Source of the DNA: Clostridium beijerinckii
GTDB lineage: Bacteria > Bacillota > Clostridia > Clostridiales > Clostridiaceae
Direction of reading: 5' to 3'
Assembly (NCBI RefSeq): GCF_036699995.1
Contig: NZ_CP144906.1
Location: 2,743,001-2,807,000 of the forward strand
Length of the DNA: 64,000 nt
Under the pieces are notes generated by a model. That model was not told where the DNA came from. It saw only the letters and a program-made list of their open reading frames with translations, and ran no database searches. Positions 26,742 through 36,448 of this stretch are shown in pieces. Positions within the stretch are counted from its first letter, which is position 1, and the number at the start of each line of letters is the position of its first letter. Both the position numbers and the translations under genes were made by a program.

Positions 26742-28202
26742 GTGAATATTAGAAAGAAACTTACTTCGTTTATACTAGTTTTTTTAATTAGTATAAGTTT
26801 TGGACAAGTATTAAATGTACAAGCTGCAACTGCTGATTCAACAATAATATCTAGCAATGCTGTTAACAAGCCATCAGAAGAAATTCCTAATCCAGGTATA
26901 CCTGAAAATAAGCCTAATGAATTAAATATTATTTATAAATATAGTACCCAAGATATTGAAAATAGTGATGATGGAAAAGTTAATATAACATCAACTATTG
27001 GGTGGAAAAAAGAGAATGGATACTGGTATTACTATAAATCCGATAGTACAAGAGCAACTGGGTGGATAAAACCAGATAACAAGTGGTATTATTTAAAATA
27101 CGATGGAAGAATGGTAACAGGATGGTTTAATGTTAATGGCATATGGTATTATTTAGATCAATCAGGCAGTATGGTTACTGGTTGGAGTAAATTAAATAAT
27201 GTTTGGTATTTCTTAAACGGTTCAGGGGCAATGGTGACAGGACTAAATAAAATAGATAATAAAATTTATATGTTTTATAGTAGTGGCGCCATGGCTACAG
27301 GATGGTATAAATCAGGTGATAATTGGTATTACTCTAGCAGTAGCGGAAGTATGGCAACTGGATGGATTAAAGATAATGGAACTTGGTATTATTTATATGA
27401 TACTGGTGCAATGGCTAAAGGATGGGTTAATATTGATGGAAAGTGGTATTATTTAAAATCTAGTGGAGCAATGTCAACAGGATGGATAAATTCTGGAAGT
27501 GATACTTATTATTTAGATAAATCATCTGGGGCTTTAGTTACAAATTCTACAATAGATGGTTATAAAATTGGTTCTGATGGCAAGAAGATAGGGCCAGGAA
27601 ATCCAGTCAATAATAATTCTAATACTTTACTAAAAGGGATAGATATTAGTCACTACAATGGGGACATAGATTTTAAAAAAGTTAAAGCTTCAGGAATCCA
27701 ATGTGTATACATAAAAGCCACAGAAGGGACAACCTATGTTGATAATTATTTAGGAATTAGTTATAATGGAGCTCAAAATGCAGGATTAAAGACAGGTTTT
27801 TATCACTTTTTAGTTGGGACAAGCTCTCCTGAGACTCAAGCACGTAATTTTTACAATAGCATAAAAGATAAGAAGAATGACCTAAAACCGGCTTTAGATA
27901 TAGAACAAGATGGATTTGATGTCATGGGTTATGCATTAAGGTTCATAGATGAATTCAAAAAATTAAGTAATATGGACATTTGTATATATACATATTCAGA
28001 TTTTATAAAAAATAATTTAGATAGTAGATTATCTAAATATACATTATGGGAAGCAAATTATTATAAGAGTCCATTTAACTTATCAGCTAATAGTGTATGG
28101 AATTCTAGAGCAGGACATCAATATACAGATAAAGGTGTTATCGATGGAATCTATGGAGATGTAGACTTAGATGAATTTACACAAGATATTCTTAGCAATT
28201 AA
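26742..28202 (+). CDS. Secreted GH25 lysozyme with N-terminal choline-binding-type repeats
   Basis: A 486-residue exported muramidase. The signal peptide (1-28, ends VQA-A) is followed by an 80-residue low-complexity linker, then about nine CW_binding_1 repeats (GWKKENGYWYYYKSD, WYYLKYDGRMVTGW and similar) at about 85-285, and a C-terminal GH25 catalytic domain from about 300. Candidate catalytic acids are in GIDISHYNGD and PALDIEQDG. It cleaves peptidoglycan and may act in autolysis, sporulation or killing neighbours. GTG 26742, 10 nt after AAAGGAG, is preferred over GTG 26715, which overlaps that site. The nearby ATG is followed at once by TGA. Confidence 0.92.
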   Translation: MNIRKKLTSFILVFLISISFGQVLNVQAATADSTIISSNAVNKPSEEIPNPGIPENKPNELNIIYKYSTQDIENSDDGKVNITSTIGWKKENGYWYYYKSDSTRATGWIKPDNKWYYLKYDGRMVTGWFNVNGIWYYLDQSGSMVTGWSKLNNVWYFLNGSGAMVTGLNKIDNKIYMFYSSGAMATGWYKSGDNWYYSSSSGSMATGWIKDNGTWYYLYDTGAMAKGWVNIDGKWYYLKSSGAMSTGWINSGSDTYYLDKSSGALVTNSTIDGYKIGSDGKKIGPGNPVNNNSNTLLKGIDISHYNGDIDFKKVKASGIQCVYIKATEGTTYVDNYLGISYNGAQNAGLKTGFYHFLVGTSSPETQARNFYNSIKDKKNDLKPALDIEQDGFDVMGYALRFIDEFKKLSNMDICIYTYSDFIKNNLDSRLSKYTLWEANYYKSPFNLSANSVWNSRAGHQYTDKGVIDGIYGDVDLDEFTQDILSN

Positions 28203-28611
28203 ATGTTTTACCCAAAAAGCAAGCAAACCAGCTTAAAAGAAAAGCTATCCTTAAAGGATGGCTTTTTTATATGCCTCAAAACGAAAAAATTCTTTATTAT
28301 AATCAATTAATATTATTGCAATAGAATTTTTTTACTAATTAACAAAGGAATTTACTGAAAGTTTTTACCATAATATTGTAACTTTTTTGTAACGCTTTTA
28401 GTTTAAAAATCTTTTATACTTTAGGTAAGATATAGAAAACACTAAAGTATATATTGAGAAAATAATTCTTCATAATAATTCTAAAAATATTACAAGAATT
28501 CTAGCCGTAATTGTGAAATGAGCAATGTGGATTGAAACATATATATTTTTTGAATTTCCAAGTAGATTAATTATATACAAAAAATAACAAAAATTAGTTA
28601 GGAGAATAATT
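28203..28611. other. Intergenic region with terminator and a 9-bp inverted repeat
   Basis: Beyond the terminator at 28241-28268, an inverted repeat ATACTTTAG (28416-28424) / CTAAAGTAT (28442-28450) lies about 160 bp before the lipoprotein gene and could be an operator. No gene is seen. Confidence 0.4.
28241..28268 (+). terminator. Terminator of the GH25 lysozyme gene
   Basis: AAAGCTATCCTT pairs with AAGGATGGCTTT, followed by TTTTT. Confidence 0.88.
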
Positions 28612-29298
28612 ATGATAAATAAAATTGAAAAGAGATTTAAACTATTGTTTTCAGCGGCCATAATAGGTGTTATCATTATAAGTTCTGCAAGCATAGTTGG
28701 ATGTAGTCCTAAAAAGTCGTCTGAAATAGATCTTGAAAATAAAGAAGTGTCAGTTGAGAAAGTTTCAGAAAATAGCAATCAAACAGAAGGTGAAAAGATA
28801 TCAGAAGAAGTAGTTAGTATTGAAAAATCTAGTAATAATGAGGATAATAAAGAAATAGTAGCTTCACAAGTAAAAAAGAAAAATGATTCAGTAAAAATAA
28901 TTGAAGATAGCAAGTCTATGGATGCCTCAAAGTCGGATAATGGAAAGAATAATTTTACAGAATATATGAATCTATTAGATTTGAGTAAAGAAAAACTTAT
29001 AAGCACATTAAATGAAAAGCCAAGTTCTATCGGAGAAGGTGGAGTGGAATTTAAAAAAGCCGGTATTAGAGTTTGGTTTGATCAGAAAAATAATGATAAG
29101 GTAGAGCAAATCTTTATTATAAGAAATGACTTGAATTTAAATGGTGTAAAGATTGGTGATAAGATAAGTAGATTTAAAGAAGTTTTTGGGAATCCAGTCA
29201 GTGATAAAAATGGAGACGCACATTTTAAGTATAACAATATATTTTTATCTGTAAATTATGATGCAAACACAGGACAAACCTATGCGATATATATTTAA
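28612..29298 (+). CDS. Putative lipoprotein of unknown function
   Basis: A 228-residue protein with a lipoprotein signal peptide: basic start, hydrophobic core IIGVIIISSASIVG and lipobox cysteine C32. A low-complexity Ser/Glu/Lys linker (35-115) separates it from a C-terminal domain of about 110 residues (LLDLSKEKLISTLNEKPSSI, GVKIGDKISRFKEVFGNP, FKYNNIFLSVNYD). This domain resembles clostridial DUF4309-like modules, weakly recognised. It is anchored on the outer face of the membrane. The ribosome binding site is TTAGGAGAATAATT. It may be co-regulated with the lipoprotein-kinase operon 200 bp downstream. Confidence 0.7.
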   Translation: MINKIEKRFKLLFSAAIIGVIIISSASIVGCSPKKSSEIDLENKEVSVEKVSENSNQTEGEKISEEVVSIEKSSNNEDNKEIVASQVKKKNDSVKIIEDSKSMDASKSDNGKNNFTEYMNLLDLSKEKLISTLNEKPSSIGEGGVEFKKAGIRVWFDQKNNDKVEQIFIIRNDLNLNGVKIGDKISRFKEVFGNPVSDKNGDAHFKYNNIFLSVNYDANTGQTYAIYI

Positions 29299-29512
29299 AA
29301 AAATGATTTTTAGTAAATTGAAAACAACTTTCTTATTTTAAAATTATAGGATGATAGCTAAAAGCCAAGTATTGAAGCACAGGCATTTAATGAAAAATAC
29401 AATAAAACGTATAGTTCATATAATCGTTAAAAATTATGGATATGAAGTAATTATATATCATATATAAGGTAACACTAAATAATAACAGAATGAAAAATGG
29501 GGGGAATATGTT

Positions 29513-30766
29513 ATGAGAAAATGTGCAAGAGTTATAATACTGATTATTTCTTTAGGGAGTATTATAACAGGCTGTGGGAATGTTGTAAACGCAACTAGCT
29601 TAATTCAAGCCCCTATGCTCGAAAATGTAGAAGAAAATGAAATTAATAAAGAGCTAAAAGAAATTTTAATGGCTGACAGCGAATTACTAGTCACTAAGAA
29701 TTCACAAGAAAAACAAAGTATTTTTATGGATGATATTGATAAAGATGGTAAAAATGAAGCATTTGTATTATATAGGGATATGAAAGAAAATAGACAAGTT
29801 CATCTATTAGTGCTTAAGGAAGAAAATGAAAAATGGAATAAAATACTTGATATAGCCACTGATTTTAATATTCTAGATTATTTTAGTCTTAAAGATCTTG
29901 ATGGAGATGGGAAAAAAGAAGTGATTTTAGGTGTGTCAGTATCAGATTCTGAACCAAGTAAACAGTTATTTATATATGAATTGAATGGAAAAGAATTAGT
30001 TAATAAAGTTAATCGTACTTACGAATGGATAGATATATCGGATTGCAATGAAGATAATAAACCTGATGTTATAATAATTGATGGAGAAATAGGCAAATCA
30101 AAAACAGCAGAAATGTTTAATTATGAAAATAATCAATTGAAATCTCACACATTTGTGGGGCTAAATCCTGAGGGTGTAATTGAAAATGTCGTTAGTGGAA
30201 AATTAGCAGATGGGAATAATGCGTTATTCATTGATAGTGCATTAGGGGCCCATTCAATGTTAACTGAAATTGTTACTTGCGATAGAGGAAGATTTATTAA
30301 AATTGGAGATGAAAATGATGGTATTTTATTTAAGGCTTACCCATTATATAGTAGAGATATAAACAATGACGGTATTATAGATGTTGGAGGAATGTATATT
30401 CCTAAAGGTTTTGAAGATGCAGCGATGGCAGAAATCCCTTTTATTTATACTTACTCTGATTATAGAGAAGATGGAACACATGAAATTGTAGAAGAAAGAT
30501 ATACAGATAGTGTACAGCATTTCTATATTACAATTCCCTCCAAGTGGCATGGTAAAGTTACAATTCAAAAGCTTGATCAAAGTGTTAGACTTATAGATAA
30601 TGAAAGTCAGGATAATTTATTTGAAGTAAAATGGATAAGCAAAAGTTCATATGGTGAGAACAAAACCAAGCTTGGAGAAACGAAGGATATTATATTTTAT
30701 GATGATATTAAAGAAGAACAGCCTATTTTAAAGGAAAATTTTCATTTACTTAAAGATGAATTTTAA
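29513..30766 (+). CDS. Lipoprotein with FG-GAP/VCBS-like calcium-loop repeats
   Basis: A 417-residue lipoprotein. The signal peptide ends in GSIITGCG with lipobox cysteine C21. Several Dx(D/N)xDG loops occur: DIDKDGKNEAFV, DLDGDGKKEVIL, DCNEDNKPDVII and DINNDGIIDVGG. They are spaced as in FG-GAP/integrin-alpha-like beta-propeller repeats that bind calcium. The stop TAA shares its last base with a possible ATG of the response-regulator gene, so the three genes 29513-32842 form one operon. A co-sensor role for the kinase is inferred from position. Confidence 0.78.
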   Translation: MRKCARVIILIISLGSIITGCGNVVNATSLIQAPMLENVEENEINKELKEILMADSELLVTKNSQEKQSIFMDDIDKDGKNEAFVLYRDMKENRQVHLLVLKEENEKWNKILDIATDFNILDYFSLKDLDGDGKKEVILGVSVSDSEPSKQLFIYELNGKELVNKVNRTYEWIDISDCNEDNKPDVIIIDGEIGKSKTAEMFNYENNQLKSHTFVGLNPEGVIENVVSGKLADGNNALFIDSALGAHSMLTEIVTCDRGRFIKIGDENDGILFKAYPLYSRDINNDGIIDVGGMYIPKGFEDAAMAEIPFIYTYSDYREDGTHEIVEERYTDSVQHFYITIPSKWHGKVTIQKLDQSVRLIDNESQDNLFEVKWISKSSYGENKTKLGETKDIIFYDDIKEEQPILKENFHLLKDEF

Positions 30767-30777
30767 TGGAGGAAAAT

Positions 30778-31464
30778 ATGGAAACAATTCTTGTCGTTGA
30801 GGATGAACTGTCTATTAGAAGTTTTATATGCCTAAATTTAAGAAAGAAAAAGTACGAAGTTCTAGAAGCTGAGAATGGAGAAGAGGCCTTATCTATTTTT
30901 AATAATAGAAAGATTGATATTGTCTTATTAGATTTAATGCTCCCAGGAATTGATGGATTTGAGGTGTGTCAGAAAATTAGAGATATAAGTCAATATGTTG
31001 GAATTATTATGCTAACGGCACGATCTCAGGAAGAAGATAGAGTAAAAGGGCTTGTAGAAGGGGCTGACGATTACTTACTAAAACCATTTAGCATGGTTGA
31101 GCTAGAGGCAAGAATTATTTCGTTAGCACGAAGGTTGAATCATGTATATTCAAAGAAAGAAAGTTCAGTTATTAAATCAGGACCATTTGAGCTTGATGTA
31201 ATAAATAAAAAAGTATCTCGACTTGGAAAGGATATCAAAGTAACTCCAACAGAATATTGCTTGCTTCAATTTTTAATAAATAATAAGAATAAGGTATTTA
31301 CACGAAATGATATTTTGGATGAAGTTTGGGGAATAAATTATGTTGGTGATGAAAAAGTTGTCGATGTAAATATAAGACGTATACGAAGGAAAATAGAGAA
31401 TGATCCATCAGCTCCAGAGTATTTACGCACGGATTGGGGATATGGGTACTTGTGGAAGGAGTGA
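30778..31464 (+). CDS. OmpR-family response regulator
   Basis: A 228-residue regulator. In the receiver domain the acidic cluster is VVEDE, the phosphorylation site is D52 in IVLLDLMLPGIDGFE, and the switch lysine is in DDYLLKPFS. The winged-helix domain has VTPTEYCLLQFLI and VDVNIRRIRRKIE. ATG 30778 follows GGAGG with 5-nt spacing and is preferred over ATG 30766, which overlaps the preceding stop. It is the middle gene of the lipoprotein-regulator-kinase operon. Confidence 0.94.
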   Translation: METILVVEDELSIRSFICLNLRKKKYEVLEAENGEEALSIFNNRKIDIVLLDLMLPGIDGFEVCQKIRDISQYVGIIMLTARSQEEDRVKGLVEGADDYLLKPFSMVELEARIISLARRLNHVYSKKESSVIKSGPFELDVINKKVSRLGKDIKVTPTEYCLLQFLINNKNKVFTRNDILDEVWGINYVGDEKVVDVNIRRIRRKIENDPSAPEYLRTDWGYGYLWKE

Positions 31465-31468
31465 AACT

Positions 31469-32842
31469 ATGAAGCGAAGGATTATTGTTTACTTTATGAT
31501 CATTAGTTTACTTACCTTAAGTCTTGTAATGATAGGTTTTGGAATTGGAATAAGACAATATTATTATCAGGGAATTGCTAATACATTTCAGAGTCAAGCA
31601 GAGGCGATTCCTTCTGTGTTAGCAAGAGAAACTGATTTTACTAATAAAAGCTTGGCGGAATTCAGTGATGAAATTATTAAAAATTATCAGATTAATGGAT
31701 CTGAACTACAACTATTAAAAAGAAATGGTGAATTAATCCAATCATCTACAGGTTTTTATGAAGATAGAACGTATTCTATAGATTCTGATGTACTAGATTT
31801 GAAAACTACATATAAAATTGAGAAAAATTCATATTCAGGTCAGAAAATTATGGCAGTATATACGCCTCTTGTTTTTGACGGGCAAGTATTAGGAATTTTG
31901 CGGTATACAACATCATTAACACAAGTAAATGCTTTAATTATTAATCTATTAATTTATGGAATTATTATCTGCATTTTTATTGCTGTTATTGTGTTTTTTG
32001 TAAGTTTGCGTTTAGGGAATATAATTGTAGAACCGTTAAATGATATTATCAATTTTACAAAGAAAATAGCAGATGGAAAATACAAGGAAAAGATTAAGGA
32101 TACTTATCCAAATGAACTTGGAGAAATAGCAAAAACGCTTAACTATATGGGCGATGAAATATTAAAAACTGATCGTTTAAAGAATGATTTTATATCATCA
32201 ATTTCTCATGAGCTTAGGACACCTTTGACAGGAATTAAGGGATGGATTGAAACTATGCGAGATCAAGACGAATTATCGGATGAGGAATTTAAATTTGGTT
32301 TGGGAATTATTAATGATGAATCAGATCGGCTTATTAGCTTGGTGGAGAATCTTTTAGATTTTTCAAGATACCAGTCAGATAGAATTAAACTAATATTATC
32401 TGATGTCAAGATGGACAAAATTATTCGTGAAGTGATGTTCCAGCTTCAAAAGAAAGCAGAAAAAAAGGAAATTAAATTAGTGGTTGAAACGCACCCAGCA
32501 ATTATTATAGCAGATGGTGATAGATTGAGGCAAGTCATACTAAATGTATTAGATAACGCAATTAAGTTCTCATATAAAAATAGTAAAATCTACGTAATTC
32601 AATCAGTTAGCAAAGAGTGTATTTTAATTAAAATTAGCGATACAGGTATTGGAATTAAAAAACAGGATATAAATCATGTTATGGAATCATTCTATAAAAT
32701 CGATCCTAAATCCATTGGCGCAGGGCTTGGATTAGTCATTTCTAATAATATTATAGGTATGCATAATGGCATTCTTAAAATTGATAGTGAATATGGGAAG
32801 GGAACAACAGTGACAATTTCACTTCCGCTAGCAAAAGTTTAA
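31469..32842 (+). CDS. Sensor histidine kinase with extracytoplasmic sensor domain
   Basis: A 457-residue kinase. TM1 is at about 8-28, an external domain of about 130 residues follows (30-155), TM2 is at 158-182 and HAMP at about 183-235. HisKA has H247 in SSISHELRTPLTGIKGW, and the ATPase boxes are NAIKFSYKNS, DTGIGIKK and GAGLGLVISNNI. The start ATG 31469 lies 7 nt after AAGGAG and 4 nt after the regulator stop. The frame open upstream from 31400 overlaps the regulator gene and is not used. The ligand is unknown. The adjacent calcium-loop lipoprotein could contact the external domain. Confidence 0.93.
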   Translation: MKRRIIVYFMIISLLTLSLVMIGFGIGIRQYYYQGIANTFQSQAEAIPSVLARETDFTNKSLAEFSDEIIKNYQINGSELQLLKRNGELIQSSTGFYEDRTYSIDSDVLDLKTTYKIEKNSYSGQKIMAVYTPLVFDGQVLGILRYTTSLTQVNALIINLLIYGIIICIFIAVIVFFVSLRLGNIIVEPLNDIINFTKKIADGKYKEKIKDTYPNELGEIAKTLNYMGDEILKTDRLKNDFISSISHELRTPLTGIKGWIETMRDQDELSDEEFKFGLGIINDESDRLISLVENLLDFSRYQSDRIKLILSDVKMDKIIREVMFQLQKKAEKKEIKLVVETHPAIIIADGDRLRQVILNVLDNAIKFSYKNSKIYVIQSVSKECILIKISDTGIGIKKQDINHVMESFYKIDPKSIGAGLGLVISNNIIGMHNGILKIDSEYGKGTTVTISLPLAKV

Positions 32843-33151
32843 ATTATACGTAAATGCTTAGATTAAATTAATACTTATTAGCTGAAATTTTAGGTGATAT
32901 AGAAAATTTCAGCTTTAATTTTGTTATAATGATGTATACATCAGTAAGTTTTATGATATAAAAGAAAATATAAAGAAGTTATTATTAAAATGAACGATGA
33001 TTTTGAATTTACTGTACCTATGATAAAATACATGTTACAACGATAAATATATATTTAAAGCTTTAGTAAGTCAAATCCTTAGTCAAGGCTACAATGTAGA
33101 AACCTAATTGTGATATATATAATGAGATATTTGTTTTAAGGAGTAATTTTT
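32843..33151. other. Intergenic region after the two-component operon
   Basis: 309 bases with a terminator at 32880-32914. The short frames near 32990-33110 (for example MNDDFEFTVPMIKYMLQR) end quickly and lack a ribosome binding site. They may be gene remnants, but no parent is recognised. Confidence 0.35.
32880..32922 (+). terminator. Intrinsic terminator of the kinase operon
   Basis: AGCTGAAATTTT (32880-32891) pairs with AAAATTTCAGCT (32903-32914), followed by TTAATTTT. Confidence 0.85.
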
Positions 33152-33949
33152 ATGAAAATGATGCTTTTTACACTAGAAATAATAGATGAAGAAAATAATA
33201 ACTATAAAATTAAAGTCAGTAATGGTACTGAGGACTCCTTAGTAGAATTCAATCCTTTAAAAAAAGAACTACATTTTATAGATAATAACAACTTAAGTGA
33301 TTTTTTTAAAGGTCAGGAATACCAATTTAGGAAAATGCTCCATAATAAGCGTCCAGATACATATTATGTAGGGTTTAATGTAAAAGTAGTTATAAGAGAA
33401 GATAAAGATGTAGCTGCTTTTAATGATAGGAGTAAAATATTAGTCTTAGATAAACGAAACAGTAATTATGATAGTTATGCAATAGAAGAAAGTAAGGCTG
33501 AGGAAAGAATCTATAAGATCTATACAGATGCTAGTTATTTTGAGAAGAAAAATCATGGTGGATTTGCTTTTATAATAGAAGATTTGAAAGGAAATTATAA
33601 TTTATATACAGAAAAAGTGAAAGACATAGGAAGCAGCCAAGCTGAACTCGAAGCAGCTATAAAAGCCCTTGAATTATTAAAAGATGTTGAAAAGATAAGA
33701 ATAATAACTGATAGCCAGTATGTAAGAAAAGGACTCACAGAATGGTTACCTATATGGAAGTTGAATGACTTTAAAACTATTAATGGAGAACCAGCTAAGA
33801 ATATAGAAAAATGGCTTGCTTTTGATAAGGCTTGTAATGGAAAATATATTGAATTTCAGTGGGTAAAGGCACATTCTAACCATTTTGAAAATTCCCTCTG
33901 TGACATGTATGCCAAGGATATAGCTAATAAAAATTCAACCAGCTATTAA
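33152..33949 (+). CDS. Ribonuclease HI-family protein with unknown N-terminal domain
   Basis: A 265-residue protein. Residues about 127-262 are an RNase HI fold with the four acidic catalytic residues: IYTDASYF, SQAELEAAIKALELL, IITDSQYVRKGL and SLCDMYAKDIA. The HSNHFEN segment resembles the histidine-containing loop before the last acid. RNase HI cleaves RNA in RNA-DNA hybrids. Residues 1-125 are not recognised and differ from the usual hybrid-binding domain. GGAGTAATTTTT precedes the ATG. It is monocistronic by position. Confidence 0.85.
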   Translation: MKMMLFTLEIIDEENNNYKIKVSNGTEDSLVEFNPLKKELHFIDNNNLSDFFKGQEYQFRKMLHNKRPDTYYVGFNVKVVIREDKDVAAFNDRSKILVLDKRNSNYDSYAIEESKAEERIYKIYTDASYFEKKNHGGFAFIIEDLKGNYNLYTEKVKDIGSSQAELEAAIKALELLKDVEKIRIITDSQYVRKGLTEWLPIWKLNDFKTINGEPAKNIEKWLAFDKACNGKYIEFQWVKAHSNHFENSLCDMYAKDIANKNSTSY

Positions 33950-34042
33950 TTAAAAAATTTGCAGACAAACATAATGTTAGTATATAATTGTGCATGTTGG
34001 AATTTTATATAGTAATTATATTATTTAAGAGGAGATTTAGTC

Positions 34043-35854
34043 GTGCAAGGTAGATGTTATTATTGTAATAAGGAATTAACTGAAAGAACAATTAAAAGAC
34101 ATGCAAAGAGTTGTTCAGTAATGAAAAAATCAATTGAAGAAAAAATGAATCAGGCTAAAGAGGTAAGAGAACAATTCATAATATCCATGAAAGATAAGTA
34201 TAATCCTAGTTTATATTGTATTTATGTTTCTATAGATGCAAAGTTGCAGCTTCAGCATTTGGACAAATTTATAAGAGATATATGGGTAGAGTGTTGTGGA
34301 CATTTAAGTGCGTTTCATATTGATGAAGAAATATATCATGATAATAGTGATGAACAATATGAGATGAATTTTTATTTAAAAGATGTATTAAATATTAATA
34401 AAAAGTTCGAATATGAATATGATTTTGGCTCAACTACTTATTTGACTTTAGAAGTTGTAGATATAATACAGGTTCCAAGTGAATTTAGCCAGGTAGAAGT
34501 TATTGCTAGAAATAATCCAGAAGAAGGTAAGTTTAATAATTCTCCAAGAGATGGGGTTTGTGGGTATATAGGAAATAAAGATGCAGAAAAAGAATACTTG
34601 CCTGGAAATAATAAGAAATACAAAGTTAGCAATAAAAAGCCTATACATAACAATGATGCTTTCTCAGATTTTGATTATTCTGAACAAATGATAGAGAATG
34701 ATTTTTTAAAACATCATAATAAATTTACAAATAGTTTTATACATACGTTTTTTAAGGAGACATATTCTTTTGATCTAGAAGAATTGATCAAGCCATATCC
34801 TAAAAAGGAAATTTGTAGTCTAGCAGAAAACATTGGTCTTAAATTATCATATAATTTAAATAAGAATCAGGTAATTGAAAGATATATCGATGAATATGAG
34901 AATTATATTAGAAATAAAATGCATGTGATTAATGATGATATGTATAGAATATTATTAAAATACATTAAGAATAATGGAATAATTTCGATTTCTGATAATG
35001 AAGCAGAAAACTATGCGGATAAACATGCTTTTTTTATGAATCAAGGGATGGTATTTCCTTGCTTAAAAGATAGAAAACCAATCTTATTAATGCCCGAAGT
35101 AATGCAGGCAATTGTTAAGCAAAGTGATACTTTAGAGTTTAGAAAGTTAATGAAGAAAAATAGTGAAATCATGAATATCTTTAGAGGTATGATTAAGTTA
35201 TATGGTGTTCTTTGTTTTGAAGATGTTAAAGGATTAATGAAAAGATATGACAATGTAGAAGAGCAAATATTGTTATCTATATTAGAAGAAGGATCTTTTT
35301 ATTATAATAATGAATATTATGGTACAATTGATGATGATGGAAAAATTATATTCGTTAATGTAGAAATAGAGGATTATGAAGAAATATTAAATAATATAGA
35401 CAACAATTTGGATTATTCTATGATTAGTAAAGATGATCTAATCTCCATGTCTAACGAAGATTATTTGGAAAGAAGTAGTATTGGGAGGAAGTTTTCAAAA
35501 GAATTTTCATCTATGTTTTTAGTTGATAAAAATGATGCTGCTGGAACTATGAATATGTTGGCCTTGGATATACAATATAGAAATTCTGAAGAAATACTTG
35601 AAGATATAATTAATGGAATAGATGCAAAACTTGACAAGGAAGATGAAATTAGGGTATTTAACATTGTTAATAAATTTATTAATAATATACCATTATGGAA
35701 ATATAAAGGTGCAACTATAAATGAAAAATCAGGAAATAATAAAACAATTGAAAGCAAAAAAGAGGTTGGAAGAAATGATCCATGCCCATGTCAAAGCGGA
35801 AAGAAGTATAAGAAGTGCTGTGGACGTAATGGAAACGTGATTCAATTGTTTTAA
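34043..35854 (+). CDS. SEC-C motif protein with N-terminal zinc finger and pRiA4b ORF-3-like domain
   Basis: A 603-residue cytosolic protein. Residues 5-24 form a C-x2-C-x11-H-x3-C putative zinc finger (C5, C8, H20, C24). Residues about 50-155 resemble the pRiA4b ORF-3 / IS1096 passenger domain (HLSAFHI and then FEYEYDFGSTTYLTLEV). A long helical middle of unknown type follows. The last 25 residues are a SEC-C zinc motif, GRNDPCPCQSGKKYKKCCG, as in the SecA tail. Such proteins are widespread in clostridia with no known function. The start is GTG 34043, with AGAGGAG 8 nt upstream. Confidence 0.82.
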   Translation: MQGRCYYCNKELTERTIKRHAKSCSVMKKSIEEKMNQAKEVREQFIISMKDKYNPSLYCIYVSIDAKLQLQHLDKFIRDIWVECCGHLSAFHIDEEIYHDNSDEQYEMNFYLKDVLNINKKFEYEYDFGSTTYLTLEVVDIIQVPSEFSQVEVIARNNPEEGKFNNSPRDGVCGYIGNKDAEKEYLPGNNKKYKVSNKKPIHNNDAFSDFDYSEQMIENDFLKHHNKFTNSFIHTFFKETYSFDLEELIKPYPKKEICSLAENIGLKLSYNLNKNQVIERYIDEYENYIRNKMHVINDDMYRILLKYIKNNGIISISDNEAENYADKHAFFMNQGMVFPCLKDRKPILLMPEVMQAIVKQSDTLEFRKLMKKNSEIMNIFRGMIKLYGVLCFEDVKGLMKRYDNVEEQILLSILEEGSFYYNNEYYGTIDDDGKIIFVNVEIEDYEEILNNIDNNLDYSMISKDDLISMSNEDYLERSSIGRKFSKEFSSMFLVDKNDAAGTMNMLALDIQYRNSEEILEDIINGIDAKLDKEDEIRVFNIVNKFINNIPLWKYKGATINEKSGNNKTIESKKEVGRNDPCPCQSGKKYKKCCGRNGNVIQLF

Positions 35855-35948
35855 CAAATTTTAGGTATGCAAATAAATGATGTATGGAATTTTGTATAAT
35901 GTTGCTTTTAGACAAATATATTAACATTATTTTGAATATAGTACGAGG

Positions 35949-35984
35949 AATAAGGGGTTATCAAAGATAGCTCCTTATTTTTTG
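35949..35984 (+). terminator. Intrinsic terminator of the SEC-C gene
   Basis: A 14-bp stem with two G-T wobbles (35949-35962 / 35966-35979) closes an AAA loop and is followed by TTTTT. Confidence 0.85.
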
Positions 35985-36107
35985 AGTGGAAAAAAGTAAA
36001 TGGTGAATTAAATTAAAAAAAGTATAAAAATTCGACATTAAAATGATATTTGGGTATGATATAATAGCACTGTGGATATATAAGGAATTACTAAAGGGTT
36101 TTGTAAA

Positions 36108-36428
36108 ATGAATAAAATTATGGAGAGGATGGTGTTTTGTATTATGTTTGATATTAAAAAGGGATTGAATAAATTCTATATCGGAGAAACGGAAGAAAAT
36201 ACGTTAGCAGAAGTAATATTAAGTGATACTAGTAAGGATATAATAAAAATTGAGCATACTTTTGTAGGTGAAAAGTTGAAGGGCAAAGGAGCAGGCAAAC
36301 TTTTAATAAGAAAAGTTGTAGATTTTGCGATAGAAGAAAATAAGAAGATAATACCAGTATGTGTTTTTGCAGAAAAGGAATTTGATAAAAATAAAGAGTA
36401 TGAGAGTGTTTTATACAAAAACGATTAA
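36108..36428 (+). CDS. GNAT-type N-acetyltransferase, small (YjdJ-like)
   Basis: A 106-residue minimal GNAT domain. Family features are the strand IIKIEHTFVGEKLKGKGAGK, whose GKGAGKLL loop binds the acetyl-CoA pyrophosphate, and then IIPVCVFAEKEFDKNKEYESVL. An internal ATG 36144 (MFDIKKGLNKFYIGE) matches the usual family start, but AAAGGG 9 nt before ATG 36108 favours the longer form. Either is possible. The stop overlaps a possible ATG of the next frame (TAATG), so it is operonic with the DUF523 gene. The substrate is unknown. Confidence 0.85.
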   Translation: MNKIMERMVFCIMFDIKKGLNKFYIGETEENTLAEVILSDTSKDIIKIEHTFVGEKLKGKGAGKLLIRKVVDFAIEENKKIIPVCVFAEKEFDKNKEYESVLYKND

Positions 36429-36448
36429 TGGGTTTAAAGAGGTGTTAT

